DNA of 15,513 bases from an uncultured Prevotella sp. (GTDB lineage Bacteria > Bacteroidota > Bacteroidia > Bacteroidales > Bacteroidaceae), in assembly GCA_946055365.1 (NCBI GenBank), contig CAMGFM010000009.1:1-15513 (forward strand), written 5' to 3'. A program made the position numbers and the translations under genes. Positions 6,356 through 13,295 of the stretch are shown in pieces. Position 1 is the stretch's first letter; each line of letters starts with the position of its first letter. The notes under the pieces were generated by a model. The model did no database searches. It was not told the origin of the DNA and was given only the letters and a program-made list of their open reading frames with translations.

Positions 6356-6523
6356 AAACGGTCATCAGGGCGTTATGCGCAAACAAACTTTCTTTTTGGC
6401 ATCTGTTTTCCCGTTTTTCGGTTACAATGAAAACCCATTGCGCGCTCTCAAGACAGAAAAACATCTGTTCAAAGATAGAAGTTATCATCATCATAGCGTC
6501 CTAATGACCGATTTGGGTTAAAA
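6346..6523. mobile_element. Candidate 166-bp MITE-like element with TTAAAA direct repeats
   Basis: Identical hexamers TTAAAA at 6346-6351 and 6518-6523 flank a 166-bp segment (6352-6517) whose ends are imperfect inverted repeats. The left 26 bases, starting CCCGAAACGGTCATCAGG, match the reverse complement of the right 26, which end in CCTAATGACCGATTTGGG, at 21 of 26 positions; two of the differences would be G-U pairs in RNA. The inside has no credible gene; a short open frame crossing it extends beyond both ends and lacks coding character. Size, terminal repeats and target-like duplications fit a non-autonomous transposable element. The flanking hexamer is AT-rich and could match by chance. 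Confidence 0.5.
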
Positions 6524-6640
6524 GGGCATGTTGTTATATGTAGGCGTGTGCCATATATAATATAAAGATGTGTGCCGAAGTGTATGCTATCACAGCCCGA
6601 TGTTCATCGGGCATCACATTCTGGCTGTCATGATGCACGT
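6524..6640. other. Convergent-gap remainder with a small perfect hairpin
   Basis: The only feature seen is CCCGAT-GTTC-ATCGGG (6596-6611), a 6-bp stem with a 4-base loop. No gene or promoter match was found. Confidence 0.4.
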
Positions 6641-6689
6641 GAGGGTGCAGTGTCAAGAACATTGTTAGTTGTTCTTACACTGCACCCTC
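6641..6689. terminator. Strong 19-bp hairpin in the convergent gap before the polA end
   Basis: GAGGGTGCAGTGT pairs with ACACTGCACCCTC (13 bp) and AAGAAC with GTTCTT (6 bp), with one bulged C and a 10-base loop. It lies 40 bases past the polA stop on the minus strand and at the far end of the plus-strand transcript, so it probably ends or stabilises transcripts from both sides. No long U-run is present on either side. Confidence 0.65.
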
Positions 6690-6728
6690 ATTGTGTATAT
6701 GGACGCTTGTCTGCCTTATGGGCGGTCA

Positions 6729-9494
6729 TCAGTGGGCCTCGAGCCAGTTGTCGCCCCATCCAGAGTCTGCCACGAGCGGCACGCTAAGCTGACATGCGTT
6801 TTGCATTTCCTCCATGACAATCCTCTCCACCGCCTCCTTTTCGTCGGGGAAGACCGAGAAGTTGAGTTCGTCATGCACCTGAAGTATCATCTTGGAGCGT
6901 ATGCCCTCCTCATGGAAACGCCTGTGTATGCGTATCATTGCCATCTTTATGATGTCTGCCGCCGTCCCTTGTATGGGGGCATTGATGGCGTTGCGCTCCG
7001 CAAAGCCGCGCACGGTGGCGTTGGCAGACATGATGTCGGGCAGATAACGCCGCCTGCCCGACATGGTCTGTGCATAGCCGTTGCGGCGTGCCGTCTCCTT
7101 GGCCTCTTCCATGTAGGCCTCTACCTTCGGGAAAGAGGCGAAATAGCCGTCTATGAGTTGCCTTGCCTCGTCGCGTGAGATGTTGAGTCTGCTGGCAAGG
7201 CCAAACACGGTAATGCCATAGATAATGCCGAAGTTGGCGCGCTTGGCCTTGGTGCGCTGGTCGCGCGACACCTGCTCCACGCTCTCGCCATATATGCGTG
7301 CCGCAGTGGCGGCATGAATGTCGTGACCCAGCCTGAAAGCCTCTATCATGTTGTCGTCGCCGCTCAGGTGGGCCATCACTCTCAGCTCTATCTGCGAATA
7401 ATCGGCAGAGAAGAAGAGGCATCCCGGCTCAGGCACGAAGCACTTGCGTATCTCCTTGCCGTCCTCGCCCCTGACGGGGATGTTTTGCAGGTTGGGGTCA
7501 GACGACGACAGCCTGCCCGTGGCGGTTACCGCCTGGTTGAAAGAGGTGTGTATGCGCCCCGTGCGTGCGTTGACGAGTTTGGGCAGAGCGTCCACATAAG
7601 TGCCGAGCAGCTTTTTGAGTCCGCGATGACGCAGTATGGCATCGACCACGGGAGCCTTGTCGCGCAGCTGTTGCAGCACTTCCTCCGAGGTGACATACTG
7701 TCCAGTGCGTGTCTTCTTGGGCTTTTCTGCTATTTTCATCTCGTCAAACAGCACCTCGCCCACTTGTTTGGGAGAGGCGATGTTGAACTTGTGGCCCGCC
7801 ATGTCGTATATCTCGGTCTCAATGTCGGCAAGCCTTGTCGTGAGAGCCTTTGATGTCTCGGCGAGAGCGTCCGTGTCGAGTCTCACGCCCGTCGTCTCCA
7901 TGTCGGCAAGCACAGGCACGAGCGGCATCTCTATGTTTTGGAAGAGGTCGAGCAGTCCGTTCTCGCGCAGTCTTGGCTCAAGCACGTTGTAGAGTTGCAT
8001 TGTGATGTCTGCGTCTTCAGCCGCATAGTCGCACACATCCGCAGGTTTGAGGTCGCGCATGCTCTGTTGCTGTCCCTTGCCACGCTGTCCGATGAGCGTG
8101 TCTATGTGTATGGTGGAGTAGTGGAGCAGAGTTTCGGCGAGAAAGTCCATGTTGTGCTTCTGTTCGGGCTGCAACACATAATGGGCAAGCATCGTGTCAA
8201 ACATCGGAGGTGCCAGTCTCACGCCATAGTTCATCAGTACCTCCATGTCATACTTGATGTTCTGTCCCACCTTGAGCCTCTGGGTGTCCTCATACAGCGG
8301 CCTGAATATTTCCACCATCGCCTGCGCCTTTGCCCTGTCGGCAGGTATGGCCACGTAAAATGCCTCGTGAGGCTCCGCGCAGAAGCTCAGACCCACGAGT
8401 TCTGCGTCAATGGCGTTGACAGAAGTGGTCTCTGTGTCTATACTGATGATTTGTTTTGTAACAAAATAGTCAAATAGCCGCCTTGCATCGCTTTCTGTCT
8501 CAATGAGTTTGTACTTATGGGCGACCGTTTCAAGGCTCTCAAAACTCGAAAATTGCGCATCGTCCTTGCCGTCGTCCGTAATTTCGTCGAATAAATCGAG
8601 CTGTCTATTAACGGTTTTTTGCTCTTTTTGTTGTTTGTTTGCAACTTTGTCCAGCAAACTCTTAAATTCAAGCTCGCTGAATATCTCTTTGAGTTTTGCA
8701 GTGTCAGCCGCCTTTACCTCAAGCTGCACGAGGTCAAGCTCAATAGGCACGTCAGTCCTGATGGTAGCGAGAAATTTTGACATGCGTATGTCTTCTGTTG
8801 CCGCCTCTACCTTTTCCCTCATCTTGCCTTTGAGCATGGCGGTGTTGGCGATGAGGTTTTCGACGTTGTTAAACTGTGCTATGAGTTTGGCGGCGGTCTT
8901 TGGCCCCACGCCGGGGCATCCGGGGAAATTGTCTGCCGAGTCGCCCATGAGCGCGAGCAAGTCTGCCATCTGCGATGGCGAGCTTAGTCCATATCGTTCC
9001 GCCACTTCCTTGGGTCCCATGGTCTCGTAGCCGCCGCCGTGACGCGGGCGGAAGATAAGCACGTTGTCGTTGACGAGCTGTGCATAGTCCTTGTCGGGCG
9101 TGAGCATGTAGGCTGTCACGCCCGCCTTGCCTGCCTTGGTGGCGAGAGTGCCTATCACGTCGTCGGCTTCAAAGCCGTCGACCTGCAGCACGGGTATGTG
9201 CATGGCCTCCATGATGTCCTTTATGATAGGCACAGATTGGCGTATCACCTCGGGAGTCTGCTCACGCTGTGCCTTATAGGCAGGGTAGGCCTCGTCGCGG
9301 AACGTCTTGCCGTGGTCAAAGGCCACTCCGATGTGTGTGGGCTGTTCCTTGGCCATTATCTCGTTGAGCGTGTTCATGAAGCCAAGCACCGCTGAGGTGT
9401 TCATGCCTTTGGAGTTGATGCGCGGATTGTTGATGAATGCGTAGTAAGCCCTGTATATTAGAGCATAGGCATCAAGCAAAAAGAGTTTGTGCAT
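6729..9494 (-). CDS. polA: DNA polymerase I
   Basis: A 921-residue full-length enzyme for Okazaki fragment processing and repair synthesis. The N-terminal 5'-3' exonuclease (1 to ~290) has LLDAYALIYRAYYA, the acidic cluster VDGFEADDVIGTLA (105-118), LTPDKDY and GDSADNFPGCPGVGPKTA (184-201). The proofreading domain keeps its metal ligands: D353 and E355 (SIDTETTS), D416 (NIKYDMEVL) and Y490/D494 (YAAEDAD), so it should be active. The polymerase domain has motif A with D698 (ADYSQIELR), the O-helix R747...K751...F755...Y759 and motif C H874-D875-E876 (QVHDELN). F755 in the O-helix matches the Escherichia coli F762 state, which discriminates against dideoxynucleotides. I chose ATG at 9494 because MHKLFLLDAYALIYR is the usual family start; the frame stays open to a TTG at 9581, but those 29 residues have no family counterpart. 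The gene is monocistronic and divergent from the prenyl synthase. Confidence 0.98.
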   Translation of the reverse strand: MHKLFLLDAYALIYRAYYAFINNPRINSKGMNTSAVLGFMNTLNEIMAKEQPTHIGVAFDHGKTFRDEAYPAYKAQREQTPEVIRQSVPIIKDIMEAMHIPVLQVDGFEADDVIGTLATKAGKAGVTAYMLTPDKDYAQLVNDNVLIFRPRHGGGYETMGPKEVAERYGLSSPSQMADLLALMGDSADNFPGCPGVGPKTAAKLIAQFNNVENLIANTAMLKGKMREKVEAATEDIRMSKFLATIRTDVPIELDLVQLEVKAADTAKLKEIFSELEFKSLLDKVANKQQKEQKTVNRQLDLFDEITDDGKDDAQFSSFESLETVAHKYKLIETESDARRLFDYFVTKQIISIDTETTSVNAIDAELVGLSFCAEPHEAFYVAIPADRAKAQAMVEIFRPLYEDTQRLKVGQNIKYDMEVLMNYGVRLAPPMFDTMLAHYVLQPEQKHNMDFLAETLLHYSTIHIDTLIGQRGKGQQQSMRDLKPADVCDYAAEDADITMQLYNVLEPRLRENGLLDLFQNIEMPLVPVLADMETTGVRLDTDALAETSKALTTRLADIETEIYDMAGHKFNIASPKQVGEVLFDEMKIAEKPKKTRTGQYVTSEEVLQQLRDKAPVVDAILRHRGLKKLLGTYVDALPKLVNARTGRIHTSFNQAVTATGRLSSSDPNLQNIPVRGEDGKEIRKCFVPEPGCLFFSADYSQIELRVMAHLSGDDNMIEAFRLGHDIHAATAARIYGESVEQVSRDQRTKAKRANFGIIYGITVFGLASRLNISRDEARQLIDGYFASFPKVEAYMEEAKETARRNGYAQTMSGRRRYLPDIMSANATVRGFAERNAINAPIQGTAADIIKMAMIRIHRRFHEEGIRSKMILQVHDELNFSVFPDEKEAVERIVMEEMQNACQLSVPLVADSGWGDNWLEAH

Positions 9495-9827
9495 AGTGTG
9501 TGTGGATAATACTGTTGTGTGGTGTGGAGGCATAGAGTGCCGTCCCTGCCCGTGGAGAGTATGCTCCTGCTTGGGCTGCAAGACGCTGCCGCATATTGTA
9601 GTGCCGTCCTTAGCCTGCGCGGGGTCGTTCCTGCCGGGGCGGCAAGACGCTCTTGTGATGAGGCTCAGGCGGTCTTGCGACGGTGTAAAATTAATAAAAA
9701 ATGGTCATTAAAAGAACATCAGCACATACAAAATTAAATAAAGTGCAAATGAATAGCGGCTTTGTGTTCGGGTTGTCAGATTTTTTCACTAATTTTGTCG
9801 GCTAATGTAAGTTATCTTATAAACAGA
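9495..9827. other. Divergent promoter region between polA and the prenyl synthase
   Basis: 333 bp without a gene. The plus-strand promoter is given separately. For polA on the minus strand, TAATTTTG (9736-9729) fits the -7 element exactly but no matching -33 element is in place, and TAATTTTA (9693-9686) is one base off. Either would give a long polA leader (~190-240 bases), which is GC-rich between 9540 and 9660 but shows no structure I recognise. Confidence 0.35.
9767..9797 (+). promoter_or_regulatory. Promoter candidate for the polyprenyl synthase gene
   Basis: TAATTTTG (9790-9797) fits TAnnTTTG exactly; TTCG (9767-9770), exactly 19 bp upstream, differs from TTTG by one base. The start codon follows 30 bases later. 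Confidence 0.6.
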
Positions 9828-10805
9828 ATGGATCATCTCTCAATAATCAAGCAGCCGATAACATCGGAACTCAACGATTTCATATCCCTATTCAACAGCT
9901 CGCTATCGCACGATGACGGCTTGCTCGGCACAGCTTTGGAGCATGTAAGGAAGCGTGCAGGCAAGCGTATGCGCCCCATGCTCATATTGCTTATTGCAAA
10001 AAACTACGGCCAGGTGACAGATGTCACGCAGAATGCGGCTGTCGGGCTGGAACTGCTGCACACCGCCTCGCTCGTGCATGACGATGTGGTGGACGAGAGT
10101 GGCGAGCGCAGGGGACAAGCATCGGTAAACGCTGCCTATGACAACAAGGTGGCTGTGCTTGTGGGCGACTATATACTCTCCACGGCACTGTTGCGTGTGG
10201 CGCGCACCCACTCCGAGGACATCGTGGCAGAGCTGGCAGAGTTGGGAAGGGTGCTGTCTGACGGCGAGATATTGCAGTTGACAAGCATAGGCTGCAAGGA
10301 TATATCCGAGGAAGTGTACTATCAGGTCATCAGCCGCAAGACGGCAGCCTTGTTTGAGGCTTGCGCAGGCATCGGGGCCATGTCGGCAGGTGCAGGAAAG
10401 GACGATATAGAAGCCGCACGGGCTTTCGGACGCACGCTCGGCATGATATTCCAGATACGCGACGACATCTTTGACTATTATGATTCGCCCGAGATAGGCA
10501 AGCCCACTGGCAACGACATGGCGGAGGGAAAGCTCACGCTCCCCATAATATACGCACTCAACGCCACGGGAAACGAGGAGATGAGACAGACAGCCTACAG
10601 AGTGAAGAGCCTCAATGCAAGCAAGGAGGACATAGAGGCCCTTGTGGCGTTTGCAAAGGACAACGGAGGCATTGACTATGCCGAAAAGAAGATGCTCGAA
10701 CTAAGGGAGGAAAACATCGCATATATCAACAAACATGTCATGCACGTGGACATCAGGGACGCGCTGACGGCCTATATGGACTTTGTGATATACAGAAAGA
10801 TTTAG
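9828..10805 (+). CDS. Long-chain polyprenyl diphosphate synthase
   Basis: A 325-residue trans-prenyltransferase that adds isopentenyl diphosphate units to an allylic primer, probably making the menaquinone side chain. The first Asp-rich motif is D85-D86-V-V-D89 followed by ESGERRG, and the second is D212-D213-I-F-D216 (QIRDDIFDYYD), both complete; GKPTGNDMAEGKLTLPI and the substrate-binding GKRMRPML (45-52) are also canonical. The residue five before the first motif is A80, a small side chain, which in this family favours long products rather than geranyl or farnesyl length. ATG at 9828 is preferred over an upstream ATG in the same frame at 9762: the extra 22 residues are unlike the family and overlap the promoter. 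Octaprenyl synthase (IspB-like) is the nearest guess, but the chain length cannot be read exactly. Confidence 0.92.
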   Translation: MDHLSIIKQPITSELNDFISLFNSSLSHDDGLLGTALEHVRKRAGKRMRPMLILLIAKNYGQVTDVTQNAAVGLELLHTASLVHDDVVDESGERRGQASVNAAYDNKVAVLVGDYILSTALLRVARTHSEDIVAELAELGRVLSDGEILQLTSIGCKDISEEVYYQVISRKTAALFEACAGIGAMSAGAGKDDIEAARAFGRTLGMIFQIRDDIFDYYDSPEIGKPTGNDMAEGKLTLPIIYALNATGNEEMRQTAYRVKSLNASKEDIEALVAFAKDNGGIDYAEKKMLELREENIAYINKHVMHVDIRDALTAYMDFVIYRKI

Positions 10806-10849
10806 GAATATTGCTGTCTGCAACAAGAACGTCAGACAACCGTGTCAAT

Positions 10850-10883
10850 CATGGGGCTGTGTCGCGATAGGCACAGCCCCATG
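10850..10883. terminator. 12-bp perfect inverted repeat after the prenyl synthase gene
   Basis: CATGGGGCTGTG and CACAGCCCCATG pair perfectly around a 10-base loop, 44 bases past the stop codon. It lies in a convergent gap and could serve deoC from the other side. T-rich sequence after it is weak (TCGTTTA). Confidence 0.7.
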
Positions 10884-10893
10884 TCGTTTATGC

Positions 10894-10971
10894 AAAGTGC
10901 CACTTTACGATAGCCAAAGCGTCACTTCGCTGTTTTCAAGTGCCACTTTTCTGTCGCGAAAGTGCCACTTT
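10894..10971. repeat. Array C: four 13-bp units at 21-22-bp period
   Basis: Units AAAGTGCCACTTT (10894-10906), AAAGCGTCACTTC (10916-10928), CAAGTGCCACTTT (10937-10949) and AAAGTGCCACTTT (10959-10971) have centres 22, 21 and 22 bp apart with unrelated spacers. Units 1 and 4 are identical perfect palindromes apart from the central base. The array lies in the convergent gap, downstream of both the prenyl synthase and deoC. Confidence 0.85.
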
Positions 10972-11022
10972 TCTGACACAAGACGATAACGTGCGTTTTT
11001 TATAGGTTATCCCTTTGCCTCC

Positions 11023-11946
11023 TTACCTCACTATCTCGCTGAGCAGCATGTCGGCGAGACGTGACGTGCCAATCCTGAACCATCGGTTGGTGAGCCATTT
11101 CTTGCCCAGCACTTCCTTTACTATCGTGTAGTAGATGATGGCATCCATCACGCTGTTTATGCCTCCGGCAGGCTTGAAGCCTATCTGTATGCCCGTCTCG
11201 TCATAATATTCCTTGATGGCCTGGCACATCACGTATGCCGCCTCGGGCGTTGCGGCAGGAGAAAGCTTGCCCGTGGAAGTCTTGATGTAGTCTGCGCCTG
11301 CATACATGGCGAGCAGGGCGGCCTTTTTGATGTTAGTGGCGGTCTTGAGGCATCCCGTTTCGAGAATGACTTTCAGCGGCACTTGTCCGCAAGCGTCCTT
11401 CTGCTCGGAGATGTCATCGCATACCCCCTCATAATCGCCGCTCAGGAAGCGTCCAACGGGCATCACTATGTCTATTTCCGTTGCTCCGTCTGCCACAGCG
11501 AGTGCCGTTTCCGCCACTTTCACCTCTATTCGTGCCTGCGATGAGGGAAATCCGCCAGACACGCAAGCCACCTCCACGCCGTCCACTTCCAGCGATTCTG
11601 CCACGGTCTTGGCAAAACACGAGTGCACACATATGGCTGCCACGTGCGGCAGGTCGGGATGTTCGTTGTCAAGGCTGTTCACGCGCTCCGTCAATGCCAG
11701 TATGCTCGTGTCGCTGTCGGTGGTTTTGAGTGAAGTAAGCTCGATGCTACCGAACAAAAAGCGTTTCACGTCCAGCGTGTCGTTGCCTGCCGCTTTCTCG
11801 GCGATGATGTTTCTCACCGTCTCGCGCACCTTGTTGTCGTCGATGTCAAGGTTATATCTGTTGAGAGTGTCTACATACTTGTCGTTTTTGTCGTCCAGCC
11901 ATTTCTTTGTGGACTCTTCGAGATAGTCTTCTTTGATGAATGTCAT
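11023..11946 (-). CDS. deoC: Deoxyribose-phosphate aldolase
   Basis: A 307-residue class I aldolase that splits 2-deoxyribose 5-phosphate into glyceraldehyde 3-phosphate and acetaldehyde in deoxynucleoside breakdown. Catalytic residues of the TIM barrel are visible: K222 in YIKTSTGK forms the Schiff base, with D159 (EIDIVM) and K192 (LKVILETG) as the proton-relay pair; the phosphate-binding GFKPAGGI (256-263) and GTSR (293-296) follow. The protein is longer than the ~220-residue short form and has a ~90-residue N-terminal extension, like the ~260-300-residue branch of the family. It is the last gene of the apt-uvrC-dtd-mazG-like-deoC run, 159 bp after its neighbour. Confidence 0.97.
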   Translation of the reverse strand: MTFIKEDYLEESTKKWLDDKNDKYVDTLNRYNLDIDDNKVRETVRNIIAEKAAGNDTLDVKRFLFGSIELTSLKTTDSDTSILALTERVNSLDNEHPDLPHVAAICVHSCFAKTVAESLEVDGVEVACVSGGFPSSQARIEVKVAETALAVADGATEIDIVMPVGRFLSGDYEGVCDDISEQKDACGQVPLKVILETGCLKTATNIKKAALLAMYAGADYIKTSTGKLSPAATPEAAYVMCQAIKEYYDETGIQIGFKPAGGINSVMDAIIYYTIVKEVLGKKWLTNRWFRIGTSRLADMLLSEIVR

Positions 11947-11994
11947 TTGTTTTCTTGTTTTTTATATTGTTTCACTTATAAACATGGTGTGTGC

Positions 11995-12072
11995 AAAGTG
12001 CCTTGTGGAGTGGGCGAGAGGCTTGTCATCCCTTGTCATTGCGGCAATTTTTCAGGAGAAAAGTGCCGCAAG
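11995..12072. repeat. Possible eroded array between the MazG-like gene and deoC
   Basis: Two partial units, AAAGTGCCTTGTG (11995-12007) and AAAGTGCCGCAAG (12060-12072), lie 65 bases apart, close to three periods of 22. The two expected positions in between show no clear unit. This may be a decayed relative of arrays A-E or chance. Confidence 0.25.
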
Positions 12073-12105
12073 TGTCATCGCCAGCGTCCTCTGTTGGGCA
12101 TCACA

Positions 12106-12438
12106 CTAATGGAGTTTGGGGTTGAGCTTGTGCCTGTCGTGGTCTCTGCGTGTCTTTTTCTCCATGTTGCGTCTCAATGCGTCGGTGAGGTCAACGCCCG
12201 TCTGGTTGGCGAGACACATCAACACCCACAACACGTCTGCCATCTCGTCGGCAGGATCGGTGTTTTCGCCGCTTTTGAAACTCTGGTCGCCATATTTGCG
12301 TGCCATCACCCTTGCCAGTTCGCCCACCTCTTCGGTGAGACAGGCCATATTGGTGAGTTCGGAAAAGTAGCGCACGCCATATTCCTTTATCCAGTTGTCC
12401 ACGAGACGCTGCGCCTCGCGTATTGTCATGTCGTCCAT
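12106..12438 (-). CDS. MazG-like nucleotide pyrophosphohydrolase
   Basis: A 110-residue single-domain protein of the all-alpha NTP pyrophosphohydrolase superfamily, which hydrolyses (d)NTPs to monophosphates and may clear abnormal nucleotides. The metal-binding pattern is present: E36, E37 and E40 in LTEEVGELARVM and E65/D68 in DEMADVLWVL, spaced as in MazG domains. It begins with REAQRLVDNWIKEYG, common in this family, and is about half the length of two-domain MazG. ATG at 12438 is used; a second ATG three codons later is possible. It lies between dtd (231 bp upstream) and deoC, a setting that suggests nucleotide pool housekeeping. The exact substrate cannot be read. Confidence 0.88.
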   Translation of the reverse strand: MDDMTIREAQRLVDNWIKEYGVRYFSELTNMACLTEEVGELARVMARKYGDQSFKSGENTDPADEMADVLWVLMCLANQTGVDLTDALRRNMEKKTRRDHDRHKLNPKLH

Positions 12439-12553
12439 ATTGTTCTCCTGTTATGTGTTACACATTGAAGCGTGGGCTTATGAAAGGGCGTGGGCGGCGT
12501 GCCGTGGCGTGTGACTTATAGCGGCATAGGCAGGCAGCCGCCACGTGTCGGCA

Positions 12554-12632
12554 AAAGAGGCTCTTTTTATAAGCAAAAGTGCCACTTTTTATATGCCAAA
12601 GTGCCGTTTTATGTCCGCAAAAGTGCCGCTTT
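12554..12632. repeat. Array D: four 13-bp units at exact 22-bp period
   Basis: Units AAAGAGGCTCTTT (12554-12566), AAAGTGCCACTTT (12576-12588), AAAGTGCCGTTTT (12598-12610) and AAAGTGCCGCTTT (12620-12632) have centres exactly 22 bp apart. Unit 1 keeps perfect symmetry with a paired change on both sides (GAG/CTC in place of GTG/CAC). Spacers are AT-rich. The array lies 37 bp past the dtd stop codon in the minus direction, before the MazG-like gene. Confidence 0.88.
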
Positions 12633-12669
12633 TGTTATAAGATGCGCCCCCTTTCTGCGCCCTTGGGCA

Positions 12670-13122
12670 TCATTCCTTGTTTTTGGTGTCCATGACTATC
12701 GTCACGGGGCCGTCATTGAGCAGCTCCACCTTCATGTCTGCGCCAAACTCTCCCGTAGCCACGTCACGTGAAATGGCGGCAGAGAGTCTCTCGCAAAACT
12801 CGTTGTATAGCGGAATTGAAATCTCGTGACGCGCGGCGCGCAGCCAGCTCGGGCGGTTGCCCTTTTTGTAGGATGCGAAGAGCGTGAACTGGCTCACGAC
12901 AAGCACCTCTCCCTGCACGTCGGTGACAGAGAGGTTCATCACTCCGTTCTCGTCGTCAAAAATGCGCAGTGCCGCCACTTTCTTGACCAGCCATGCCACA
13001 TCCTCCGACGTGTCCTGCTCCTCCACACCGAGCAGCAAGAGAAGCCCGTTGCCTATGGCAGACTTCACGTTGCCGCCTATGGTGACCGATGCGTGTGAAA
13101 CGCGTTGTATTACTGTTCTCAT
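12670..13122 (-). CDS. dtd: D-aminoacyl-tRNA deacylase
   Basis: A 150-residue enzyme, the normal length, that removes D-amino acids (and glycine mischarged on tRNA-Ala) from tRNAs and so keeps translation homochiral. The two signature motifs are present: SQFTLFA at 77-83, with the nucleophile-side Thr80, and NDGPVT at 136-141, containing the cross-subunit Gly-Pro that excludes L-amino acids. MRTVIQRVSHASVTIGG is the canonical N-terminus and supports the start. The usual RPSF..AA segment appears as RPSWLRAARHEISIPLY, a modest variation. It follows uvrC by 173 bp on the same strand. Confidence 0.97.
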   Translation of the reverse strand: MRTVIQRVSHASVTIGGNVKSAIGNGLLLLLGVEEQDTSEDVAWLVKKVAALRIFDDENGVMNLSVTDVQGEVLVVSQFTLFASYKKGNRPSWLRAARHEISIPLYNEFCERLSAAISRDVATGEFGADMKVELLNDGPVTIVMDTKNKE

Positions 13123-13218
13123 TTCTTAAGGTTTATTGCGCTAATGCTATTATTTTGGTAACTGTTTTTTTTGCCGTCTATGTGTGTTTTCCTGCCATAT
13201 ATGTGCTTTTCTCTCTGC

Positions 13219-13237
13219 CGACAGCAGTCCTCTGTCG
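13219..13237 (-). terminator. Small inverted repeat between uvrC and dtd
   Basis: CGACAG and CTGTCG form a 6-bp stem with a 7-base loop about 60 bases past the uvrC stop. No U-run follows in the minus direction, so termination is doubtful. This is the only gene end in the minus-strand cluster without any sign of a 22-bp array. Confidence 0.3.
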
Positions 13238-13295
13238 TGTCTGAGCCGATCGTTTTAGGCAGGAATAGGGTGGAGACAGCGAGGCTGCAAGGCAC

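Noticed and set aside
6306..6521. Small protein gene in the convergent gap
   Set aside because: The frame crosses both the hairpin and the MITE-like element, has no ribosome binding site or promoter match, and shows no coding character.
7314..8477. Plus-strand open frames opposite polA
   Set aside because: They are antisense to conserved polymerase motifs and have no recognisable product.
9495..9581. Longer polA reading frame starting at TTG 9581
   Set aside because: The extra 29 residues are His/Pro/Gln-rich and unlike any PolA N-terminus; MHKLFLLDAYAL at 9494 is the standard start.
9762..9827. Upstream start for the prenyl synthase
   Set aside because: The added 22 residues overlap the predicted promoter and do not fit the family; ATG 9828 begins the recognisable protein.
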